From assembly GCF_000523515.1 (NCBI RefSeq), contig NZ_AWRU01000006.1, forward strand, positions 107,048 to 152,058: DNA of 45,011 bases, given 5' to 3'. Position numbers and translations under genes: made by a program. The DNA comes from Pedobacter sp. V48 (lineage in GTDB: Bacteria; Bacteroidota; Bacteroidia; Sphingobacteriales; Sphingobacteriaceae). Within the stretch, counting starts at the first letter, position 1; the number at the start of each line of letters is the position of its first letter. Positions 17,898-27,099 of the stretch are shown here, piece by piece. The notes under the pieces are model-generated. The model searched no databases. It was not told the origin of the DNA and saw nothing but the letters and a program-made list of their open reading frames with translations.

Positions 17898-17924
17898 AAC
17901 CACTTTATTTTTGTTTTGATGAAT

Positions 17925-17962
17925 AAAAAAAGCGTCGCGATAATTCGGGACGCTTTTTTTTG
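17925..17962. terminator. Terminator between the histone H1-like gene and dapA (convergent)
   Basis: An A-run, then GCGTC at 17932-17936 pairing with GACGC at 17949-17953, then nine T residues. The A- and T-rich flanks extend the stem. It sits between convergent genes and probably serves both. Confidence 0.85.
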
Positions 17963-17983
17963 GGTTATGTTTTAAAACTTTTC

Positions 17984-18008
17984 GTCATCTCGATAGGAGA
18001 GATGACGA
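17984..18008. repeat. REP-like palindrome ending in GATGACG
   Basis: CGTCATCTC at 17984-17992 pairs exactly with GAGATGACG at 18000-18008 across a 7-base loop. It ends 10 bases before the dapA stop codon. It shares the GATGACG end with the palindrome at 42519-42546. Short intergenic hairpins of this kind are scattered through many Bacteroidetes genomes. Confidence 0.55.
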
Positions 18009-18017
18009 TTTAATGTG

Positions 18018-18899
18018 CTAAGCTGTAATCTTTTTCGATTCGGCAATAATTGCCTCACGTATAGCTGGTGATACTTGAACCAAGGGAAGTCTAAGGTTAT
18101 CATCGCATACGCCAAAATGTTTTAAGGCTGCTTTAGCGCCTGCCGGGTTACCTTCTACAAACATTAGCCTGGTAAACTCGATTAAGCTAAGGTGCAAAGG
18201 AAGTGCTTTAGCAAAGTCACCAGCCAGGCATAATCTAATCATGTCAGACAGTTGCTTTGGCAATGCATTTCCGATTACAGAAATTACACCTACAGCACCT
18301 AATGATATCATTGGCATGGCAACAGGATCATCTCCAGAAATCAACATAAAGTCGGCTGGTTTATCTCTCATGATCTGATTAAACTGATCAAAGTTTCCAG
18401 AAGCCTCTTTAATGGCAATAATGTTCTTTAAATCTGTAGCAAGACGACAGGTCGTTTCAGCGCTGATATTGCTTCCTGTGCGTCCCGGAACGTTATATAG
18501 CAAAATTGGCAGTGAGCTCGACTCGCTAAGTGCTTTATAGTGCTGGTAAATGCCTTCCTGAGTTGGTTTATTATAGTATGGGCTGGCAGATAAAATGGCG
18601 TCGTAACCATTTACTTCAAAATCTTTTATGTTTTGCGCAATAACATTTGTGTCGTTGCCGCCAATACCGGCAATTAGTGGTAAACGGCCATTATTTATTT
18701 CTGCTGTAAATTCCCAGATCTTCTTTTTTTCGTCCTTATTGAGTGTTGATGCTTCTCCTGTTGTACCTAATGATACCAGGTATTCTACCTTTCCTTCGAT
18801 CAGGTAGTTGATCAGGTTTTTCAGCCCGTCAAAATCTACTGACCCATCTGCATTAAATGGTGTAACCAATGCTACACCCGTTCCATGAAATTTGTTCAT
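18018..18899 (-). CDS. dapA: 4-hydroxy-tetrahydrodipicolinate synthase DapA
   Basis: This 293-residue TIM-barrel aldolase is of standard length. The pyruvate-binding GTTGE is at residues 45-49, the catalytic tyrosine is Tyr135 in LLYNVPGRTG, and the Schiff-base lysine is Lys164 in IAIKEASGNF. It condenses pyruvate with aspartate semialdehyde on the way to diaminopimelate and lysine. The product feeds MurE, which here has a DAP-type motif. It starts 10 bases after the ligA stop on the same strand, so the two are probably co-transcribed. Confidence 0.96.
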   Translation of the reverse strand: MNKFHGTGVALVTPFNADGSVDFDGLKNLINYLIEGKVEYLVSLGTTGEASTLNKDEKKKIWEFTAEINNGRLPLIAGIGGNDTNVIAQNIKDFEVNGYDAILSASPYYNKPTQEGIYQHYKALSESSSLPILLYNVPGRTGSNISAETTCRLATDLKNIIAIKEASGNFDQFNQIMRDKPADFMLISGDDPVAMPMISLGAVGVISVIGNALPKQLSDMIRLCLAGDFAKALPLHLSLIEFTRLMFVEGNPAGAKAALKHFGVCDDNLRLPLVQVSPAIREAIIAESKKITA

Positions 18900-18909
18900 T
18901 GTTTAGTTA

Positions 18910-20952
<2,043 letters not shown>

Positions 20953-20993
20953 CTAATTGAGATTTATATGAAATATTTTTTATGTTCAGGATT

Positions 20994-21680
20994 CTAGTGA
21001 TTACCAGCGTTTAAATGTTGCTCCACATCGCTGAATATTGACATGTAATCATCTTCAATACTGGTCTTAAAAACAGAGAGTTTATCTGTTAATAATGCAA
21101 GTTGTGACTCTGTAAATGGGCTATCCCACAGGCGCATACAAATGCGGTTCAGGGCATAAGATATGTTTTCGATCTTTTGGTAACTAAAAAGGTATCTGCT
21201 CGAAATAAAGCTGTTCAGGAATTTAAAGAATACAGTTGTATCTGGTACACCACTTTTTTTTAGAAAAGAATCTATTGCTTGTTTATTGGCCTGGCCTAAT
21301 TGCTCGTAAAAGGTATTGATATTTACCGTTCCATGGATGGTTAACAAATGATCTAGCACCAGCTCAAGACCAATATGGGCTAAGAAAAAGGGCTTAACCG
21401 GACTGTCTTTAAGTGCAGGTAAGATGATCTGTTTTAAGGTGTTGGTATGGAATTTAAAAAACGCTGAGGAATGAAAAACAGCATCTACTGCAATGTGCCG
21501 GCTCCATCCAATAAGGATAGAATTTTCATCAGCATCAGATTCAAATAGATGTTTTTCTTTTAGCGGATATAAGTTGCTGTCTTTCTGTGCGTTCTTTACG
21601 AAATCAGGCAAAACAACCCCGATTACCATGTTTGCATCATGATTGTCTCTTTCAAAATAAAAATGCGACAAAAAGTTCAT
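20994..21680 (-). CDS. AcpH-like protein (putative ACP phosphodiesterase family)
   Basis: This is a 228-residue cytoplasmic protein. The N-terminus MNFLSHFYF and the spaced LPDFVK, WSRHIAVDAVFHSS and HIGLELVLDHLL resemble the histidine and aspartate pattern of E. coli acyl-carrier-protein phosphodiesterase (AcpH, MNFLAHLHL...). AcpH removes 4'-phosphopantetheine from ACP. Overall similarity is low by eye, so the function is an inference and the protein is best treated as conserved hypothetical. It lies divergent from tyrS. A near-consensus -7 box (TACTTTTA on the minus strand) ends only 5 bases before the ATG. Confidence 0.7.
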   Translation of the reverse strand: MNFLSHFYFERDNHDANMVIGVVLPDFVKNAQKDSNLYPLKEKHLFESDADENSILIGWSRHIAVDAVFHSSAFFKFHTNTLKQIILPALKDSPVKPFFLAHIGLELVLDHLLTIHGTVNINTFYEQLGQANKQAIDSFLKKSGVPDTTVFFKFLNSFISSRYLFSYQKIENISYALNRICMRLWDSPFTESQLALLTDKLSVFKTSIEDDYMSIFSDVEQHLNAGNH

Positions 21681-21734
21681 TGCCCTAAAAGTAGCTAATT
21701 TTGTTCAGTTTAAGCGTTTTTGAGGCGTATTGAA

Positions 21735-21766
21735 TTTAAAGGATAACATAGGTTTTCCTATATTTG
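21735..21766 (+). promoter_or_regulatory. Predicted tyrS promoter
   Basis: TTTA at 21735-21738 is followed after 20 bases by TATATTTG at 21759-21766, a perfect TAnnTTTG -7 box. The -33 element has one mismatch to TTTG. The ATG at 21785 is 18 bases downstream, and an upstream TTG at 21764 falls inside the box and is therefore not the start. Confidence 0.6.
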
Positions 21767-21784
21767 CGGCAAAAGGATATAAGA

Positions 21785-23071
21785 ATGACCAATTTCGTTG
21801 AAGAGCTACGCTGGAGAGGCATGTTACAGGACATCATGCCGGGTACTGAAGATAAATTGAATGAAGGAATGACCTCAGGTTATATAGGATTTGACCCTAC
21901 TGCTGATTCACTGCATGTAGGACATTTGACTCAGATCATGACGCTTATTCATTTTCAACGTGCCGGCCATAAGCCATATGCATTAGTAGGCGGAGCTACC
22001 GGTATGGTAGGTGATCCTTCTGGTAAATCTGACGAAAGAAATCTTCAAACCGAGGCCATAGTGGAGCATAATCTTGCCGGGATGAAAAAACAACTTTCTA
22101 AGTTTTTGACATTTGAAGCTGCAGGTAATGGTGCGGTGATGGTGAACAATAATGACTGGTTTAAAGATATGAACCTGTTTACTTTTATCAGGGATGTAGG
22201 TAAACACATTACTGTAAATTACATGATGGCAAAAGATAGTGTTAAAAGAAGACTGGAAGGTGATTCCGGACTTTCTTTTACCGAGTTCTGCTACCAGTTG
22301 ATCCAGGGTTATGACTTTTACTATTTGTGGAAACACCACAATTGCCTGGTGCAAATGGGTGGTTCAGACCAGTGGGGCAATATTGTTACCGGAACAGAAC
22401 TTATCAGAAGAAAGGATGGGGGTACTGCATTTGCCGTGACTACAAACCTGATCAAAAAAGCTGATGGTACAAAGTTTGGTAAAACTGAAAGCGGAGCGGT
22501 ATGGTTAGACCCAGCAAAAACGTCGCCTTACAAATTCTATCAGTTTTGGCTTAATGCTTCTGATGATGATACTAAAAAATGGATCAGGATTTTTACGCTT
22601 AAATCGCGTGAGGAAATAGAAAGCCTTGAAACAGAGCACGACACTGCACCGCACTTGCGCGTTCTTCAAAAGGCATTGGCCGAGGACATAACCATCAGAA
22701 CGCATTCTGTTGAGGCATTGGAAACTGCAATTAAAACTTCTGAGTTTTTATTCGGAAACGGTTCATTAGCGTTTTTCAAAACCCTAAATGATACCCAGGT
22801 TTTAGAGATATTTGAAGGTATCCCTCAGTTCGAAATTTCAAAATCGGAACTGGAACAAGGAATTGATGCCGCTACACTGCTTGCCGAAAAATCGAGTGTT
22901 TTTGCTTCTAAAGGCGAGGCGAAGAAATTGATACAAGGTGGCGGAGTATCTGTAAATAAAGAAAAGGTTGGTGATGCTCAGGCTGTTTTTAATACGGAAA
23001 ACCTATTGAATGATCAATTTATCATCGTACAAAAAGGCAAAAAGAATTACTATCTGATAATTGCGAGATAA
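21785..23071 (+). CDS. tyrS: Tyrosyl-tRNA synthetase TyrS
   Basis: This is a 428-residue class I aminoacyl-tRNA synthetase. The HIGH-type motif is HVGH at residues 44-47, the tyrosine pocket includes [12 protein letters not shown] and [11 protein letters not shown], and the KMSKS-type loop is KFGKT at 230-234. The C-terminus is an S4 RNA-binding domain ([16 protein letters not shown]). It charges tRNA-Tyr. An AGGA lies just upstream of the chosen ATG. It converges on the LuxE-like gene with 8 bases between stops and no obvious terminator. Confidence 0.96.
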   Translation: MTNFVEELRWRGMLQDIMPGTEDKLNEGMTSGYIGFDPTADSLHVGHLTQIMTLIHFQRAGHKPYALVGGATGMVGDPSGKSDERNLQTEAIVEHNLAGMKKQLSKFLTFEAAGNGAVMVNNNDWFKDMNLFTFIRDVGKHITVNYMMAKDSVKRRLEGDSGLSFTEFCYQLIQGYDFYYLWKHHNCLVQMGGSDQWGNIVTGTELIRRKDGGTAFAVTTNLIKKADGTKFGKTESGAVWLDPAKTSPYKFYQFWLNASDDDTKKWIRIFTLKSREEIESLETEHDTAPHLRVLQKALAEDITIRTHSVEALETAIKTSEFLFGNGSLAFFKTLNDTQVLEIFEGIPQFEISKSELEQGIDAATLLAEKSSVFASKGEAKKLIQGGGVSVNKEKVGDAQAVFNTENLLNDQFIIVQKGKKNYYLIIAR

Positions 23072-23079
23072 TCAGCTAG

Positions 23080-24063
23080 CTAATTAACCAACAGGTTGCA
23101 GCCTCTGATATCAGCATTGTCAAAACGGCCTAAAACCTCAAAAGATCCATCTTCAAATAGGCGGCCCAGATCCTGGGTCGCTATAAAAGAACAGGAATTG
23201 ATGTTTGCAAGATCGATAACATTGATTCCTCCTGTTTTGTTGTTTGCGATAAGACTTAAAGGATCATTGGTATCCCTAAGGTTAATCTTCATCCAGGGTG
23301 GGCAATTAAATATTCCATTTCCGTAAGAATAGGCTTGCGATAAAAGCTCTGTCATACCGTATTCGCTATGGATGGCATTTATACCAAAGCCATTCTGAAG
23401 TATTTCGTGCAGTTCTTCTCTCACCATTTCTTTTCTTTTTCCTTTCATGCCACCTGTTTCCATAACAATCAGTTCGGGGAAATCTATTTTGTACTGCTCA
23501 ACAAAATCAAGCAGGGCATAGGTAACGCCAATTAGAATTGTTTTCTGGTCAGAGGCTTGCAGCTCCTTTAGTTTTTGAAACAAATCATCATGATTGTGCA
23601 AGAAGTAGCCACTGTCTTTATGTTTGCTTTGTTTTAGCAGCGCGTCAACCATGTAGATCAAAGATGACCCATCACGTTCCAGGTAAGAAGGGAGTAGTGC
23701 AAGGAAACAAGTTTGTTCGGGTTTGCTGTAAAACTGTTCAAAAGCAAGGTTAAAGCTTTGCTCGTATACTTGAACGTCGGTAACCAAATGTCTGCTTTGT
23801 GACATGCCGGTGGTGCCTGAACTGCTAAAAACAATTTCAGTTTCGTCAGCAGAGCTTAATACCTCATGGCTTTTAAAAAAGCTGATCGGTAAGTAAGGAA
23901 TACGATCCGATGAAGTAATCTCTTCAGGCTTAATCCTTAAATGAGAGATGTATTCACGATACACTGAACAATTTTTGGCCTGATGCATAAATACTTCAAG
24001 GGATACTTTTTCAAACTGTTCTTTAGTCTCAATAGAGAAAATTTGCCTGATTAAATCTTTCAC
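23080..24063 (-). CDS. LuxE-family acyl-protein synthetase
   Basis: This is a 327-residue member of the LuxE acyl-protein synthetase / adenylate-forming superfamily. The nucleotide-binding loop is FSSSGTTGMSQSRH. HSEYGMTELLSQAY and QDLGRLFEDGSFEVLGR are the later adenylation motifs. LuxE-type enzymes activate a fatty acid as acyl-AMP and transfer it to a cysteine or partner protein. The real substrate here is unknown. The start is taken as GTG at 24063 (VKDLIRQIFSIETKEQF), where family-like sequence begins. The open frame reaches 24207, but that part overlaps the upstream gene and looks random. A TATTTTTG -7 box (24076-24069) ends 5 bases before the GTG. Confidence 0.75.
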   Translation of the reverse strand: MKDLIRQIFSIETKEQFEKVSLEVFMHQAKNCSVYREYISHLRIKPEEITSSDRIPYLPISFFKSHEVLSSADETEIVFSSSGTTGMSQSRHLVTDVQVYEQSFNLAFEQFYSKPEQTCFLALLPSYLERDGSSLIYMVDALLKQSKHKDSGYFLHNHDDLFQKLKELQASDQKTILIGVTYALLDFVEQYKIDFPELIVMETGGMKGKRKEMVREELHEILQNGFGINAIHSEYGMTELLSQAYSYGNGIFNCPPWMKINLRDTNDPLSLIANNKTGGINVIDLANINSCSFIATQDLGRLFEDGSFEVLGRFDNADIRGCNLLVN

Positions 24064-24092
24064 GTGTGCAAAAATACACAACAAAGATTTAA

Positions 24093-24443
24093 TTAAGAAT
24101 TGGTTTTCTTGATTAGCACAGCTTTTCTGAAATGATAACCACAAAAGCCGCTTACTGCGGCTATAAATGCACCTAACAAAGCGCTTAATGCAAGTACCAA
24201 TATCCATGAATTTACACCAAGCATACCCGCTACTCTTAGCGCTAAAATATTGTTGTTAGGTAGGCTTCTGAATAAAGCCATTCCTGTCCATAAGAGTAGG
24301 ATCGCAAAAAATGGCGACCAAAGAGATATTCTTCCTGTTTTGCCGATTAAACCGCATGTTGCAAACGAAATCACTACGATTATCCACCAGGGTAAAACCA
24401 TTTGAAGTAAATAAGAGGCTATTAAAATTACAATAAATACCAT
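24093..24443 (-). CDS. Small integral membrane protein, function unknown
   Basis: This is a 116-residue hydrophobic protein with about four membrane segments (roughly 3-16, 18-33, 42-58 and 78-102), ending in a basic tail (HFRKAVLIKKTNS). I do not recognise the family. It lies 4 bases downstream of the penicillin-acylase gene and 29 bases before the LuxE-like gene, on the same strand. This suggests one transcript and possibly a shared role at the membrane. Confidence 0.7.
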   Translation of the reverse strand: MVFIVILIASYLLQMVLPWWIIVVISFATCGLIGKTGRISLWSPFFAILLLWTGMALFRSLPNNNILALRVAGMLGVNSWILVLALSALLGAFIAAVSGFCGYHFRKAVLIKKTNS

Positions 24444-24447
24444 GATG

Positions 24448-26889
24448 CTATTTTTTGGATATTTTTAATTTAGAGATTATTTTGGCCGATGGGTCATCAA
24501 CAGATTGCATAAAGAAAAGATCATATAGTTCTCCGTTGGCCCAGGTATCGATCATATTGTCATAGAATTTACTGCCGGGGTTGCCCGATTGTCCACCCGG
24601 AAATACGCCATGTCCCTTAGGTGTTTTCCCTAATTCAACAACCATTCGCCAGGATGGACCGTTGCTTTCGCTTAATGCATCTATGGTCATTTTACCACCA
24701 CCAATCATTAAGGTTTTAGAACCAAATCCCGGTATTTTTGCCAGATGTGGAACATTGCTATGCTTAAAGTTCGCCCATTGCCATCTTTCGCCAATAGGAC
24801 CGTATTTACGTTCCAGACTATCACATGAATACTTAAAAGCTTCATTTACAAGATCGCTTAGCGTTTCTTTCTCTGGTGTCTTGATATTATCGACCCATTT
24901 AGAATCTGGCTGCGTTAAAATCAGTTGTACAGTTCTATCTCTGGAAGGATAGCGCATTGGAACACCATCAATACTAAATTCATCGTCCCAGATGTTGTAT
25001 TGAATGCGTTTGGTCCACAGGTCAAAAATACTTGCTGCAACTTCTTTTGCATCATAGTGTTTATTCCAGGCTGATACCAAAGAGAATCCTTCTTTTTGTG
25101 TTGCATTTAACTTACTGCCATCTACCAAAGGTAAAATAGCCGGTAAAATATTCTGAGCATGAATGCTGTAAGTGTCAGTTTGCATCGTTCTGATGCTGTC
25201 GGCAGTAGCGTTAGTCATAACCGCTAACCTGTCGTTTATGCGTTTTGCCCGCTCATACGGACTAAACTCCCAGTTAATGTAATAAGGATAAGTTTGATCG
25301 GTTGATGATTGATTGGCCGAGCTCACAAAATTTCTTGGAGGGTTTTTAACGGTAGGGTTTTGAGAAGCAGGAATCCACCCTTGCCAATCATTTTTAGGAT
25401 CAGAGCCGTCCATGATAAATTTACCCTGATCTTTCCACTTTAGCGGGAACTTGCCATTTGCGGTAATGGCAATATCATTGTCAACTGAAGCGAATACAAA
25501 GTTTTGCGCCGGAGCGGTATAATAAGTAAGTGCTTGGCGGTAATCGTTATAGTTTTTGCCGCGGTTTAGTAAATAGAAAGTTTTAAGCTCATTAGATTTA
25601 TCATGAGCAATCCACCTTAGTGCATTACCAATAGGAATATTCTGTGCTTTAGAAAACTTTTCGGGCTTTTGCAGATAAACTACCGGACCTTGATGGGTAT
25701 AATACACCGTATCGATTTCAGTTTTACCACCCCTTATCAGAATCTTTTCGAGTCGGGTGCTCGTATTTTTCCACTCATTATTATACCAGTAGCTTTTATG
25801 GGTATTGTCTTTGAATTTGATCTCATAAAAATCCAGTACATCTGCGGCCACATTGGTAACTCCCCAGGCAATATTTTGGTTAAAGCCTATAATTACGCCA
25901 GGTGCTCCCGGTAGTGATACGCCATAGCTATTTAATCCAGGAGCGTGAAGCTGAATCTGATACCAGATAGAAGGAAGGGTTAAATCAAGATGAGGATCAT
26001 TGGCTAAAATCGGGTAACCTGATTTTGTTTTTGCGCCTGATATGGCCCAGTTATTACTTCCAATTCCTTCTTCTTTTTGTTTGGTTTCTACATTTCCTGT
26101 TACCATTTCCTTTACGGCATCAGCAGGCGGAGTAGGTACTGGCAGCGGATTAAAATCCCACTTGGTGCCCACAGGGATAATTGGATCTTCTTTAAAAGGG
26201 TAGTCGGGAAATAAATCCTTAACCACATCAGTACCAAATTTCTTTCTGATATTGGTCATATAAAATTCGTCGGAACCCATTGCCAATACTGCCGACATCT
26301 GTTTTAACAGCAATGCACACTTTAAAGGGGTCCAGTCTTCAGGCTTAAAATCCAATAACTTATATTCAATCGGTAGACTTGCCTGAGATAAAGAATGGAT
26401 ATAATCATTGATACCGGCGGTATAGGCCAGTATCATTTCTTTTGATTTAGGATCGGCCATCATTCCTTCCATGGATTTCTCTGCACCGTAAACCATACCC
26501 ATGCGACGTTGATATTTATCAAGCTCTATGGCTTTTTTACCTACCACTTCAGATATGCGTCCGGCAGCAAAACGTGTTTGGAAGTCCATTTGCCATAAAC
26601 GATGCATTGCCGTTACGTAACCCTGAGCATAATAAACATCGTGATCGTTTTGCGCAAAAATATGCGGAATCATCCTGTCGTCGAATGCGATATCAACATT
26701 CTGATACGTAGCTTTTAGGGTTATTTTTCTATTTGGATTTACTGTTGTTTTTTCTGCGTTTTGCCAAAAACCGGTAAAGGGATTCAGGAACTTGAGAAGA
26801 GGAGGAGTATCGCCGAATTTTGTATTGAGAGCATATGTTAATAGTATTGGGATAACAATGCAAATGAGGGCTTTTATTTTATTCATCAT
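24448..26889 (-). CDS. Penicillin acylase family (Ntn-hydrolase) protein
   Basis: This is an 813-residue exported enzyme. An N-terminal hydrophobic segment at about 6-21 acts as signal or anchor. The alpha chain has NDHDVYYAQGYVTAMHRLWQMDF. The autoprocessing site is GIGSNNWAISG, with Ser278 as the N-terminal nucleophile of the beta chain, followed by NDPHLDLTLPSIWYQ. These enzymes hydrolyse amide bonds of N-acyl compounds such as penicillins or acyl-homoserine lactones; the natural substrate cannot be told. It should be a periplasmic heterodimer. It is first in a likely operon with the membrane and LuxE-like genes and diverges from the TonB receptor. Confidence 0.92.
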   Translation of the reverse strand: MMNKIKALICIVIPILLTYALNTKFGDTPPLLKFLNPFTGFWQNAEKTTVNPNRKITLKATYQNVDIAFDDRMIPHIFAQNDHDVYYAQGYVTAMHRLWQMDFQTRFAAGRISEVVGKKAIELDKYQRRMGMVYGAEKSMEGMMADPKSKEMILAYTAGINDYIHSLSQASLPIEYKLLDFKPEDWTPLKCALLLKQMSAVLAMGSDEFYMTNIRKKFGTDVVKDLFPDYPFKEDPIIPVGTKWDFNPLPVPTPPADAVKEMVTGNVETKQKEEGIGSNNWAISGAKTKSGYPILANDPHLDLTLPSIWYQIQLHAPGLNSYGVSLPGAPGVIIGFNQNIAWGVTNVAADVLDFYEIKFKDNTHKSYWYNNEWKNTSTRLEKILIRGGKTEIDTVYYTHQGPVVYLQKPEKFSKAQNIPIGNALRWIAHDKSNELKTFYLLNRGKNYNDYRQALTYYTAPAQNFVFASVDNDIAITANGKFPLKWKDQGKFIMDGSDPKNDWQGWIPASQNPTVKNPPRNFVSSANQSSTDQTYPYYINWEFSPYERAKRINDRLAVMTNATADSIRTMQTDTYSIHAQNILPAILPLVDGSKLNATQKEGFSLVSAWNKHYDAKEVAASIFDLWTKRIQYNIWDDEFSIDGVPMRYPSRDRTVQLILTQPDSKWVDNIKTPEKETLSDLVNEAFKYSCDSLERKYGPIGERWQWANFKHSNVPHLAKIPGFGSKTLMIGGGKMTIDALSESNGPSWRMVVELGKTPKGHGVFPGGQSGNPGSKFYDNMIDTWANGELYDLFFMQSVDDPSAKIISKLKISKK

Positions 26890-27038
26890 AGCTTAGTTAA
26901 AGGCGCATCTAAAACATAAATGAAAGTATTTGGTTACTACTTCCCTTGAATTTAAATTGACTTTGCAAGTTAGCATAAAAGTTAAATCAATTGCAATCAA
27001 AATCAGATTTTGGTAATGAAATATTCATCAAAATTGGA

Positions 27039-27069
27039 TTTGGAAAATTAAATAAATGTATTATATTTA
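27039..27069 (+). promoter_or_regulatory. Predicted promoter of the TonB-dependent receptor
   Basis: TTTG at 27039-27042 and TATATTTA at 27062-27069 are separated by 19 bases, one mismatch from the Bacteroidetes consensus. The start codon is 30 bases further. The 210-base divergent gap (26890-27099) is very AT-rich and holds nothing else I can identify. Confidence 0.5.
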
Positions 27070-27099
27070 TAATAAATTAACCTTATATAAATTAACTGC

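Noticed and set aside
24064..24207. Longer N-terminus for the LuxE-like protein
   Set aside because: The extra 48 residues overlap the upstream membrane-protein gene and are unlike the family; the GTG at 24063 fits better.
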